From assembly GCF_022869165.1 (NCBI RefSeq), contig NZ_CP094929.1:620001-684000 (forward strand): a DNA stretch of 64,000 nt, given 5' to 3'. Numbering within the stretch: the first letter of the stretch is position 1; every line of letters starts with the position of its first letter. Below are positions 33,799 through 42,377 of this stretch, in pieces. A model generated the notes under the pieces. The model saw only the letters and a program-made list of their open reading frames with translations, was not told the DNA's origin and made no database searches. This stretch comes from Sphaerochaeta associata (GTDB lineage: Bacteria; Spirochaetota; Spirochaetia; Sphaerochaetales; Sphaerochaetaceae). Both the position numbers and the translations under genes were made by a program.

Positions 33799-35067
33799 AT
33801 GAAAAGAAAGTCTATCGTGCTTCTGTCCCTTGTGTTGGCCTGTTCCATGGCTCTTGCATTTGCTGCAGGCGCCAAGGAAAGTGCAGGTGCCGCACAAGAA
33901 GTGAAGACCATCAAGTTCTACGGCTCTGATGCCCAGTATAACAAGAACATCATTGCAAAATTTGAAGCTGAAAATCCTGATGTAAAGGTTCAGATTGTGC
34001 CCATCGATTTTGACAACGCAGAGCAGATCATCAAAACGGGTATTGCCTCTGGTAATCCTGTCGATGTCTCCTTCTTCTGGGGAAGCCAGATCAGCGCATT
34101 CGTTTCCAGCGGAATGGCATTAGATCTGACTCCGTATCTTACTGCAGACAACAATGCATGGATGAATACGTTTGTTCCCAAGTACATCGATGCAGGAAAA
34201 ATTGACGGCAAGTACTATGCAGTCAGCTACCAGCCGGTTATCGAAACGCTGTTCGTCAATGAAACGATTTTTGCTGAGAACAACCTGCAGGTTCCCACCA
34301 CCTGGGATGAACTGCTGGTTGTTGCAGAACAGTTGAAGCAGAAGGGCATCTATGCACTTGGCAACTGGTCCGGCCAGAACCACCAGCTGTTGGTGTTTGC
34401 CTACCAGGTCATGGCTAACAATGGCGTACTTGAGCAGGCTGCAGCCGGCAAGCTTCCGTTTGCTGGTTCGAATGAGGCTCCCGGCCTGAGAACGGCGCTT
34501 GAATTGCTGCGTGATGTCTATAAGAAGGGTTACTGGTATCCAGGTGAAGGCGCTCTTACTGCAACCAAGGACCAGGTACAGGCTGCGTTCTTCCAGGGCA
34601 GAATCGCCATGCTCTTCGATGCAGGCTCCAACGTCGGCCAGTATGAGAAAGATGCTCCGTTCAAAGTCGGCGTAGCCAAGTTCCCCTTGGTGGAGAAGGG
34701 TGGCAAGTATGGTGTGAACGTAGTAACTAATGCACTCTTTGTTCCAATAAATGCTGCACATAAGGAAGAAGCTGTGCGCTTCATCAAGTTCTATACCAGC
34801 GAAGCCGGCCAGAGCGAGACCATGGCTACCGGCAGACTTCCTTCGATCAAGGCCAAGCAGGACAAGATCGACAACAAGCTGATGCAGGCGCTGATGAACA
34901 CCACCACCGGTGACAACGTAGTCAGCTACCGCCACATGCAGAATATCTCCCCTGAAGTAAACAGCTATTTGCAGAACGACTTGGTCGGCGCAGTCTGTGC
35001 CGGCGAATCCATCGATTCCGCACTAGCCAAGCTTGAAGCTTTGCGCGTCAAGGCAATGGGCAAGTAA
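33799..35067 (+). CDS. Sugar ABC transporter substrate-binding protein (CUT1)
   Basis: The start is the ATG at 33799 after AGGAAGG; 20 in-frame upstream codons are excluded. The protein is 422 aa. The signal peptide (KRKS, then IVLLSLVLACSMALAFAAG) contains a cysteine within LACSMA that could be a poor lipobox, but cleavage after AFA is more likely. The mature part is family-1 (IKFYGSDAQYNKNIIAKFEAENPDVKV, VPTTWDELLVVAEQLKQKGI). It serves the permeases at 35147 and 36039. An inverted repeat follows the stop. Confidence 0.91.
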   Translation: MKRKSIVLLSLVLACSMALAFAAGAKESAGAAQEVKTIKFYGSDAQYNKNIIAKFEAENPDVKVQIVPIDFDNAEQIIKTGIASGNPVDVSFFWGSQISAFVSSGMALDLTPYLTADNNAWMNTFVPKYIDAGKIDGKYYAVSYQPVIETLFVNETIFAENNLQVPTTWDELLVVAEQLKQKGIYALGNWSGQNHQLLVFAYQVMANNGVLEQAAAGKLPFAGSNEAPGLRTALELLRDVYKKGYWYPGEGALTATKDQVQAAFFQGRIAMLFDAGSNVGQYEKDAPFKVGVAKFPLVEKGGKYGVNVVTNALFVPINAAHKEEAVRFIKFYTSEAGQSETMATGRLPSIKAKQDKIDNKLMQALMNTTTGDNVVSYRHMQNISPEVNSYLQNDLVGAVCAGESIDSALAKLEALRVKAMGK

Positions 35068-35083
35068 GGACGATTCTCTGGAT

Positions 35084-35116
35084 GGAAGGCCCTCCCCGAT
35101 TGGGAACGGGCCTTCC
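35084..35116 (+). terminator. Hairpin after binding-protein gene
   Basis: GGAAGGCCC and GGGCCTTCC form a 9-bp stem, with an inner CCC/GGG pairing possible. It lies 16 nt after the binding-protein stop and before the first permease. A pyrimidine-rich tail (TGTCTTTCTC) may allow partial termination. Confidence 0.65.
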
Positions 35117-35146
35117 TGTCTTTCTCTCGTTATGTTGGAGTGTAGT

Positions 35147-36049
35147 ATGGCATCACAACCCGGCAACGCACTGAAGCGGTCGTATATGATCAAGGGCTTT
35201 CTCTTTTTGCTGCCCGCAACCTTGGTCTACCTCTTTTTTGCAGTTATCCCCTTTTTCGATAATCTGGTACTCTCCTTCCAAGACTGGAATGGGTTTAGTG
35301 CACGAGTGTTTGCAGGCTTTGACAATTATCTGGAGTCGTTTCGCGATGCAAATTTTCTTCTTGCCATCAAGAATTCCGTCTATCTGGGTGTTGTCTCTTC
35401 CATCATCAGCGTTGTTATTGGAGTGTTGCTTGCTTGGTTGTTGCTCTTCGTTGGAAAACGAAGCGGTGGCTTTTTCAGAACCATTCTGTTCTCTCCCAGC
35501 ATGATTCCTGCCGTCATTACGGCCTTGATCTTCTCCTTTGTGTATGAGCCGGAGATCGGAGTGCTGAACCAGCTTCTGAAAGTCCTTAATCTTGGGAGTC
35601 TGCAGACGGCATGGCTTACCAACCGCACTACCGTGCTCAACAGTATTTTGTTTGTATCCGCCTGGAAACAGGTCGGCCTGACCATGGTGCTCTGTTTTGC
35701 CGGAATGCAGGCAATCTCGCCCTCCTTGTTGGAATCAGCGCGGCTTGAGGGAGCAGGGGATTGGGCGATCCTGAGAAAAATCATCCTCCCCTTGATTATG
35801 AGCTTTGTTCAGCTCAGCGCCATCTTTGCGCTTATGTCCGGTTTGAAAATCTACGACACTGTATTGGCCCTCACCAACGGCGGCCCTGGAAAATTCTCCG
35901 TCGTCATGCCGATGTGGATCATGCAGAATGCCTTCTCGTTCAATCAATACGGATATGGGGCGGCAATGTCTGTCATTTTTGTGTTGATCGTACTTGCAGG
36001 CATGCTGCTTACCAAGCGCTTGATCAAGGGGGACAGCTATGAGCTCTAA
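35147..36049 (+). CDS. Sugar ABC transporter permease (MalF-like)
   Basis: The start is the ATG at 35147 after TTGGAGTG, giving 300 aa; the longer frame reads back through the hairpin and is rejected. Six hydrophobic segments begin with GFLFLLPATLVYLFFAVIPFF. The coupling loop is ESARLEGAGDWAILRKIILPLI. It overlaps the next permease gene by 11 bp, so the two channel subunits are co-translated. Confidence 0.92.
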   Translation: MASQPGNALKRSYMIKGFLFLLPATLVYLFFAVIPFFDNLVLSFQDWNGFSARVFAGFDNYLESFRDANFLLAIKNSVYLGVVSSIISVVIGVLLAWLLLFVGKRSGGFFRTILFSPSMIPAVITALIFSFVYEPEIGVLNQLLKVLNLGSLQTAWLTNRTTVLNSILFVSAWKQVGLTMVLCFAGMQAISPSLLESARLEGAGDWAILRKIILPLIMSFVQLSAIFALMSGLKIYDTVLALTNGGPGKFSVVMPMWIMQNAFSFNQYGYGAAMSVIFVLIVLAGMLLTKRLIKGDSYEL

Positions 36050-36890
36050 GAACACAATTCTCTACAATAATAAACCTTTGGTCATCATTGCCTATACGAT
36101 TCTCATTTTGGGAACTTTGCTGGTAGCCTATCCGATTCTGTTTCTGTTTTTCACCTCGTTGAAATCAACCAGCGAATTCTATGTCAATTTATTCGGCTTC
36201 CCCAAAGAGCCGGTCTGGGCCAACTATGCTGCAGCCTGGTCTACCGGACATTTGGGGGATTATTTTTTCAATTCCGTCTTCGTAACCGTCATTGCTGTAC
36301 TGTTGACCACCGTCCTGACAACCTTGGGCGGGTATGCACTGGGAAGAATGAACCTGCCCAAGAGCGAGCTGATCATCATGGCTTTCATGACGTTCAACTT
36401 CATTCCCGGCATCGCCATCTACATCTCATTGTATAAAATGATGGCCTCGGCAAGTCTGCTTACCAGTCATGCCGCCCTGATCCTTCCCTATACCGCCTGG
36501 CAGATTCCGTTCAGCATGTATATTTTCAAGAAATATTTTGAGACCATTCCCATGGATATTATTGAATCGGCACGCATCGACGGATGTTCGGAGCTCACCA
36601 CCTTCTTGCGTATCGTCATGCCTCTGATCACCCCCGCCGTTGCAACCGTCATTGTCTTTACCTTCATCGGCAACTGGGGCGAACTTATGTGGGCCCAGAT
36701 TACCACCGCGAGTTCGATGAATCTCAAGACGCTGCCGGTCGGTTTGTTGAACTTCAAGACGGAGATGGGTGTACAGTGGGGACAGTATGCTGCCGGCCTG
36801 AGCTTGGTCACCGTTCCCTTGTTGCTGATATTCGGATACTTTCAAAAATACTTTGTTGCCGGACTGACCCAGGGTGCGGTCAAAGGCTGA
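36039..36890 (+). CDS. Sugar ABC transporter permease (MalG-like)
   Basis: A 283-aa permease with six predicted membrane segments and a canonical coupling loop, ESARIDGCSELTTFLRIVMPLI. It partners the product of 35147-36049. No ATPase gene is present in this operon. The stop lies 11 nt before the nucleoside-hydrolase-like gene, indicating one transcript. Confidence 0.92.
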   Translation: MSSKNTILYNNKPLVIIAYTILILGTLLVAYPILFLFFTSLKSTSEFYVNLFGFPKEPVWANYAAAWSTGHLGDYFFNSVFVTVIAVLLTTVLTTLGGYALGRMNLPKSELIIMAFMTFNFIPGIAIYISLYKMMASASLLTSHAALILPYTAWQIPFSMYIFKKYFETIPMDIIESARIDGCSELTTFLRIVMPLITPAVATVIVFTFIGNWGELMWAQITTASSMNLKTLPVGLLNFKTEMGVQWGQYAAGLSLVTVPLLLIFGYFQKYFVAGLTQGAVKG

Positions 36891-36901
36891 TAGGAGTCAC
36901 C

Positions 36902-37825
36902 ATGCGTTATACCTCATATGCATTCCAGGTTCCCGAAGAGAAAATCGTGCGGGTCATCACCAATACTGATGCAAAAAACGAGGCGGACGACCAGTTTGCC
37001 ATCGTGCATGCACTGCTCAGTCCCAAGTTTGAGAATGTCGGATTCATTGCCGCCCACTATGGCATCACCCGTCATCAGGACAGCATGCAGCAGAGCTACC
37101 GGGAACTTGAGACAATCTTCGAGAAGATGGGCTTTCCTTCGGACGGTCTGCTGTTTCATGGCTGCGAACGGCCGCTTGCGTCCAAGACGGAACTACTCCC
37201 CAGTGAAGGCGCTTCCCTGATCATCGAGGAGGCGATGAAGGACGACCCCAGGCCCTTGTATGTGCTCTTCCTTGGTCCCTTGACCGACTTGGCCAGTGCG
37301 TACCTGCAGGAACCGCGTATCGCAAACCGGCTTACTGCCATTTGGATCGGTGGGGGCGCCTATCCATCGGGGAGCATCGAGTACAATCTGAGCAACGATA
37401 TCCATGCGGCGAATGTAGTGTTCAGTTCCACGATTCCGGTATGGCAGGTTCCCAAGAACGTGTACGAGATGATTCCTGTCTCGCTCGCGGAATTGGAGCA
37501 GAAGGTGTATCCTCATGGAGAAATCGGGGCGTATCTGCTGGATCAGTTGAACGAGCACGCCCATGAGGAGGGCCCCCGTAAGAGTGCCTTCCGCAGCGGT
37601 GAAACCTGGGTGCTTGGGGACTCTCCCGCCGTCGGCTTGGTGCTCTACGAACACCGCTATGAGTTCGATTGGGTGCCGGCTCCTATGATCGGCATGGACA
37701 TGCAGTATGTCCATACCGGTCTGAATCGACCGATACGGGTATACCGTAGAATCGACCCGCGTCTAATTCTTGAGGATTTCTACTCCAAGCTGGCGCTGTT
37801 TGCCTCTACAACCGCTCGTACTTGA
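36902..37825 (+). CDS. Nucleoside hydrolase-like protein
   Basis: The start is the ATG at 36902 after TAGGAGTCACC, giving 307 aa. The N-terminal calcium motif reads NTDAKNEADDQFAIVHALL, a variant of the family DxDPGxDD in which two residues are inserted before the paired aspartates. Further family stretches are LFLGPLTDLASAYL and GGGAYPSGSIEYNLSNDIHAANVVF. Nucleoside hydrolases cleave N-ribosyl bonds, so this importer could carry a ribosylated compound. Relatives with the variant motif may act on other glycosides. It overlaps the convergent GH43 gene by 20 bp. Confidence 0.85.
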   Translation: MRYTSYAFQVPEEKIVRVITNTDAKNEADDQFAIVHALLSPKFENVGFIAAHYGITRHQDSMQQSYRELETIFEKMGFPSDGLLFHGCERPLASKTELLPSEGASLIIEEAMKDDPRPLYVLFLGPLTDLASAYLQEPRIANRLTAIWIGGGAYPSGSIEYNLSNDIHAANVVFSSTIPVWQVPKNVYEMIPVSLAELEQKVYPHGEIGAYLLDQLNEHAHEEGPRKSAFRSGETWVLGDSPAVGLVLYEHRYEFDWVPAPMIGMDMQYVHTGLNRPIRVYRRIDPRLILEDFYSKLALFASTTART

Positions 37826-39341
37826 GATGGGAAAAGTCTGCATGGATGCCATCACCGGCCAGGTCCTGGCATCCAATGCCAACCATTGCACCGGTGAAGC
37901 CATTGCCCTGGATGTACTCGTCACTGAGATGGCGCATATCCAGGGCTTCTGTATGCAGGTCGACAAATGCTATTCCATCGAGACTGTAGGAGAAGATCAG
38001 GGAATTGTCTCTGACTGTGGCGCGAAGGTATACAGGCGAGCTTATCTCTAGGTGAATGGGTTCTCCGACCTGCCTGATTGCCGTATTGTCCATCTCAACA
38101 ACACCCAGGATTGGCTGCTTCTTGTCATCAGTACTCTGGTAGGCATAGAAATAGTTGTCGGCATTGTAGTAGGCAAGCAGTCCCGCCATGTGCCATGGCG
38201 ACCGGGGTTTGAAGTCAAGCAGTGTTGTCGCCTGGTACTCCAGGGTTTCTTGACTGATCGCCATAAGGTGCTGACGCGCTCTCGAGGAGAGTGAGTTGCC
38301 CCCATGGATTCGCAGCCATCCCTCTCGGCTGGTTACGTCCACACCGCAGTTGGCCAACGGTTCTCTCAGCGTTTTCATACGATGGTCGATATGATCGAAA
38401 TGGAGAACCAAAGGCGCCTCTTGTGCCTTTGGCAGTGAAGGAACTTCCAGCTGAGGACTGTGACTTCCCTCGGGATAGAGAACCGGCCATCCTTCACTAT
38501 TCCACACGACTTCAGCCAAGGCGGTCTCTCGGCCAAGGATTGAGTAGGCATGGTCCACCGAACGTGAGCACAGGTAGGCAAGGTAGGTTCTTCCATCCTT
38601 GGTGTTCACCAGCGAGCCGTGACCGGCACGCTGCAGTTCATCATCACTCCTGCTTTTGATCAGGGGATTGCAGGGGCTTTGCTCGTACGGTCCAATCAGG
38701 GAGGATGAGCGCAACACGCTTACCTGATGGCCGAATTCCGTTCCTCCTTCTGCCAAAAGCATATAGTATAAGCCGTTGTGCTTATAGAGGTTGGGTGCTT
38801 CCGTACTTCCGGTCGCCGTACCTGCGGTCAGGTAATGAACATCGCCTACAAGGCATTTCTTTCGTAGATCCAATTCCTGCAGGATGACTCCTGCGAAGCG
38901 ATTCTTGTCAGGTCTCCAATCGAGCAGCATGTTGATGAGATAACACGTTCCATCTTCGAAAAAGAGGGAGGGGTCCCATCCGCTGTTGTTGAGGAATACC
39001 GGATCGGTCCATGGCCCCTCCATCGAAGGGGCGCTGATGATGAAATTATGCGGATCCTTGAACCTGCGTCTGTTTGTCTCAACAACCGTACAGACTATAT
39101 GGAACTGATGGTCATGATAACTCAAATTCGGAGCCCAGATGCCGCATGAGGAGTCGAGTCCACGCAAGTCCAGGTGCTGAATCGGGGAGGCTATCTGCTC
39201 CCAATCGGAAAGATTGGTCGAGCGAAACAGGTTGATCGGAGGATACCATTCGAAGGTGGAGGTTGCGATATAGTACGTATCCTCCACCCTGAGAATGGAT
39301 GGGTCGGGTTTGAAACCTTTGAGTATTGGATTTTTCAGCAT
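37806..39341 (-). CDS. Glycoside hydrolase family 43 (beta-xylosidase/alpha-L-arabinofuranosidase type)
   Basis: The start is the ATG at 39341, two bases beyond the upstream GH106-like stop; the 39-codon longer frame overlaps that gene and is rejected. At 511 aa it has an N-terminal five-bladed propeller. Probable catalytic residues are the aspartate in GFKPDPSILRV (base), the aspartate in SGWDPSLFFEDGTCYL and the glutamate in GSTEAPNLYKHNGLYYML (acid). A C-terminal beta-sandwich (FKPRSPWHMAGLLAYYNADNYFYAY) follows. No signal peptide, so it acts inside the cell on imported oligosaccharides containing xylose or arabinose. Last gene of the minus operon. Confidence 0.91.
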   Translation of the reverse strand: MLKNPILKGFKPDPSILRVEDTYYIATSTFEWYPPINLFRSTNLSDWEQIASPIQHLDLRGLDSSCGIWAPNLSYHDHQFHIVCTVVETNRRRFKDPHNFIISAPSMEGPWTDPVFLNNSGWDPSLFFEDGTCYLINMLLDWRPDKNRFAGVILQELDLRKKCLVGDVHYLTAGTATGSTEAPNLYKHNGLYYMLLAEGGTEFGHQVSVLRSSSLIGPYEQSPCNPLIKSRSDDELQRAGHGSLVNTKDGRTYLAYLCSRSVDHAYSILGRETALAEVVWNSEGWPVLYPEGSHSPQLEVPSLPKAQEAPLVLHFDHIDHRMKTLREPLANCGVDVTSREGWLRIHGGNSLSSRARQHLMAISQETLEYQATTLLDFKPRSPWHMAGLLAYYNADNYFYAYQSTDDKKQPILGVVEMDNTAIRQVGEPIHLEISSPVYLRATVRDNSLIFSYSLDGIAFVDLHTEALDMRHLSDEYIQGNGFTGAMVGIGCQDLAGDGIHADFSHLKYERL

Positions 39342-39342
39342 G

Positions 39343-42300
39343 CTAGAACCCGAACCGAACAAAGGTGTAGCTGTCCTTCCAGTAACTCTTATCGACCAGG
39401 CTTCTATCGATCGCAACCGCCTCGGTAGGCCGTTCACACCAGCTGAAGACACCTTCAAAACTCTGGGGCCCCACGCTGTAGTTCTCCCCGCTGATATGGT
39501 GGTGGGGACCGAGCATATTGCGGTTGCTTGCGTAGAGTGTCATGGTGATGGTATTTTCCCCCTCATGCACATAAGGCGTGATATCCACTTCCCACGGTGC
39601 CCAAAGGAAGTTCTTGACCAATGCTCCATTGATCCAGAGCTTTGCCATCTGCAGTCTCGGGTTTCCCAAGGAGAGCATCATCGGCTGATCCTCCCTTTTC
39701 TTGATGAGCATTGTTTGGCTGATGGTGAGCTTGCCGGCAAAACACAGGAGGCCCTGCTCGGTAAAACTTTGATGGGTGAGCTTGCTTGGTCGTGTGGTGA
39801 TTACAAACGGACCATCAGTTTCCAAAGCCTCGCGCTCACCTTTGGTGAACGGGCTCTTGCTGTATACCCCGAAATTCCCCAGGATATACATGCTCTCAAG
39901 CTCCATGTCGTAGGTCAGTTTGTTCAGCTCAGTTTCATACATGTTCTTGCCGAACAGCGTGTCGTAGACATGCTGTGACTGAAAGAATGTGCCTTCGATG
40001 GAAATGGTATTCTCTCCCTCCACCACAGCGTCTGTTATCAGAAGTTTCTCAAAGGCACGATCCTTATACCAACCGGTCGGCTGGGAAAGTTGGGTGCCAT
40101 TGACGGTGATGTTGAAGTGCTTGCTGTCCTCCATGACCAGGTAGAGATCAGCTGGTATACTGTCTCGGTCCTGGATGGTGAAGGAGAACTCGAGCTCGAT
40201 CGAGCACGAGCGTTTGAGGGTCAACAACTCTTTCATAATCCTGATGACAGCCTTCTTCTGTTGCCACTCGCCCTTATCGATTCTGTATCGGCAGGTATCC
40301 AAGGTAAGGACATTCTCATCCATGTGCTGGATTTCCCACATCGGGTTGGGAGTGATGAAAACTACATCAGCATCCCGGTTTGAAGCCATTGTTCTTGATT
40401 GTACAGGAGGCTCAAGCAGGTAGACACGCCCTTCCATTGCCTCGAAGGATGTTAGAAGATGTTGAACAGAATCAGCAAGCTTGGTGCGGGTGTTTGTCTG
40501 TAGGTCGAGCAGGCTTACCTGATATGGGCGACCCAAGTCGATGGTTGCGCCCCCCACACGTTCTGTTTTGCTGTTGTTCACAATATAGAGGCTCACACAC
40601 TCACCTTGGTCATGCATGCAGCAGGTCAGCCGCTTCTCTTCCTTGTTGTCAACAAGCAGTTTGACTGGATGGGTGAGTCTACTCTTTATTTCGTCCAGGA
40701 TTGCCTGGTCATCGGGAAGTCTTGTGATGACTTGCTTGAGTTTTGCAAGTACCGCTTTGTTTTCTCTTCCGCTGATCAAGAGAGGCCCTTCTCCCATGCT
40801 GTAGAGTCTCCCTCCTGCTTGTGCAAATGAAACCAAAAGATCAGCGGTATGCTCATCGATGCTCAGCAGCGAGGGGAGGACTACCGTTTGGTAGGAGTAC
40901 AAACCAACCTGCAAAGCATCGTTCTCTACGTTTGCATACTCCTTGAGAATCGTTTCATCGCCCAGGTGGTAGTCGATATGCAGAGCGCTCAAGGTCTTGG
41001 TTGCTTCGCTGAATGCAGCATCGTAGTGCTGGATGGTTGGGTTGTTTGTTCCATCGTAGGTGATCCAACCGGTATGCATCGGGTGCAACAGCAAGACTTC
41101 GACAATCTTCTTTCCTTCGATGAGCAGCGTGCTCAGCCTGGCCATGTAGTCGTTGAAGTGGTGGTATTCATCCCACCAGCTCTGCTGCGTGAACAACGAA
41201 GGTGGGTAGTCCCGCTTGCGAAATCCTTTCAGTGAGTAAGCCTGGAGGTGTTGGCAGATGATGTTCACTCCGTTGACAAACTGCCAGTTGAGAATCCAAC
41301 GCATTTCCTCAAAGTTCAAATCCCAACCGCTGAGAGCAAAACTTTCGGAAATCACCCGCTTTGTTCCCAGCTGCTCGGCCACCGAGCTGACCTGCTTGGG
41401 CATGCGGGGGTCGTGGATCATGCGTCTGAGAGAATCGATGCCGGGCATGTGGAAGAAGGGGTAGAAGGGCATGCTGCCACTGGTTCCTGTCATCTGGCTG
41501 TACAGGCCTTCCTCCATCATCATATGGCCGGTGAGCTTGATGTGGTGCTTCTCGCACCACAGGTACAGCTGCTCCATGTAGGAGTGGACGAACAACCTGC
41601 TAACCGTTGCCCAGAAGTCTGTCCGAACCGCTTCAAACCCTTCACAGGGAAGGTAGAGGGACGGCAGAACATCAAGCAGTTCATAGCCATGGTCGTTTCT
41701 GAACTCATCTTCCATGATGTAGGACCAAGGAATCGGGCCTTCTGAGAGCCTGGGTTCATCGGTGAAGAATCCTTCGGGCATTTGGTCGCCGAACTGCTCG
41801 TAGTAAGCTTCATGCGTTGCCTCGATGAAGGCCTTGGTGGTAATAGGGTTGAGGATGTCGATGTAGTAGGGTGACACCGAATGGGTCATGACGATGTAGC
41901 CGGTGATGACAGCATCCGAAGGAACCTTATCCAGCGCATATACATGGGTAAAGTCCTGGGTGTGTGCATACAGACCTAGGACATTTTCTGCCTGTTCGAG
42001 CTCTTCTTTTGTTTGGGCTTTCTGCATCCTCAGCCCTCTGGCATGGTAGGCATCACCGAGTGCGGTTACCTTGCCTCCTGCAAACCCACTGGGCCAGCCT
42101 TCCTCGTCATACGCCCAAGGGTGCAGGCCTTCCTTGCGGCCTTCGTCAAGACCTGCTGCAATGGCTTCAAACCAAGGTTTGCCGAGATAGGTGGTCTTCA
42201 GCCCGCTGCGGGCGTGCATGAAGTAGCCGCCGACTTTCGCCTTTGCCATCTCCCGGATCTGGGCCCTGAGCTCCTCGGGATCGAGTACATCATTCCAGGA

Positions 42301-42360
42301 CCAGAATGGGATGCTTCGGTTTTCTGCTGGGGGATTGGAGAGTCTCTGAGAGATTTGCAT
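39343..42360 (-). CDS. GH106-like alpha-L-rhamnosidase-type glycosyl hydrolase
   Basis: A 1005-aa protein with no signal peptide, starting after AAAAGGAATCG. The N-terminal region (PFWSWNDVLDPEELRAQI, GGYFMHARSGLKTTYLG, WAYDEEGWPSGFAGG) matches the GH106-like family. TDEPRLSEG and KLTGHMMMEEGLYSQ follow, with acidic residues that may be catalytic. The C-terminal third is beta-rich and likely carbohydrate-binding. GH106 enzymes remove L-rhamnose from plant polysaccharides, but related proteins have other or unknown specificities. It sits between GH127 and GH43 genes in an importer operon. Confidence 0.78.
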   Translation of the reverse strand: MQISQRLSNPPAENRSIPFWSWNDVLDPEELRAQIREMAKAKVGGYFMHARSGLKTTYLGKPWFEAIAAGLDEGRKEGLHPWAYDEEGWPSGFAGGKVTALGDAYHARGLRMQKAQTKEELEQAENVLGLYAHTQDFTHVYALDKVPSDAVITGYIVMTHSVSPYYIDILNPITTKAFIEATHEAYYEQFGDQMPEGFFTDEPRLSEGPIPWSYIMEDEFRNDHGYELLDVLPSLYLPCEGFEAVRTDFWATVSRLFVHSYMEQLYLWCEKHHIKLTGHMMMEEGLYSQMTGTSGSMPFYPFFHMPGIDSLRRMIHDPRMPKQVSSVAEQLGTKRVISESFALSGWDLNFEEMRWILNWQFVNGVNIICQHLQAYSLKGFRKRDYPPSLFTQQSWWDEYHHFNDYMARLSTLLIEGKKIVEVLLLHPMHTGWITYDGTNNPTIQHYDAAFSEATKTLSALHIDYHLGDETILKEYANVENDALQVGLYSYQTVVLPSLLSIDEHTADLLVSFAQAGGRLYSMGEGPLLISGRENKAVLAKLKQVITRLPDDQAILDEIKSRLTHPVKLLVDNKEEKRLTCCMHDQGECVSLYIVNNSKTERVGGATIDLGRPYQVSLLDLQTNTRTKLADSVQHLLTSFEAMEGRVYLLEPPVQSRTMASNRDADVVFITPNPMWEIQHMDENVLTLDTCRYRIDKGEWQQKKAVIRIMKELLTLKRSCSIELEFSFTIQDRDSIPADLYLVMEDSKHFNITVNGTQLSQPTGWYKDRAFEKLLITDAVVEGENTISIEGTFFQSQHVYDTLFGKNMYETELNKLTYDMELESMYILGNFGVYSKSPFTKGEREALETDGPFVITTRPSKLTHQSFTEQGLLCFAGKLTISQTMLIKKREDQPMMLSLGNPRLQMAKLWINGALVKNFLWAPWEVDITPYVHEGENTITMTLYASNRNMLGPHHHISGENYSVGPQSFEGVFSWCERPTEAVAIDRSLVDKSYWKDSYTFVRFGF

Positions 42361-42377
42361 ACGAACGATTCCTTTTC

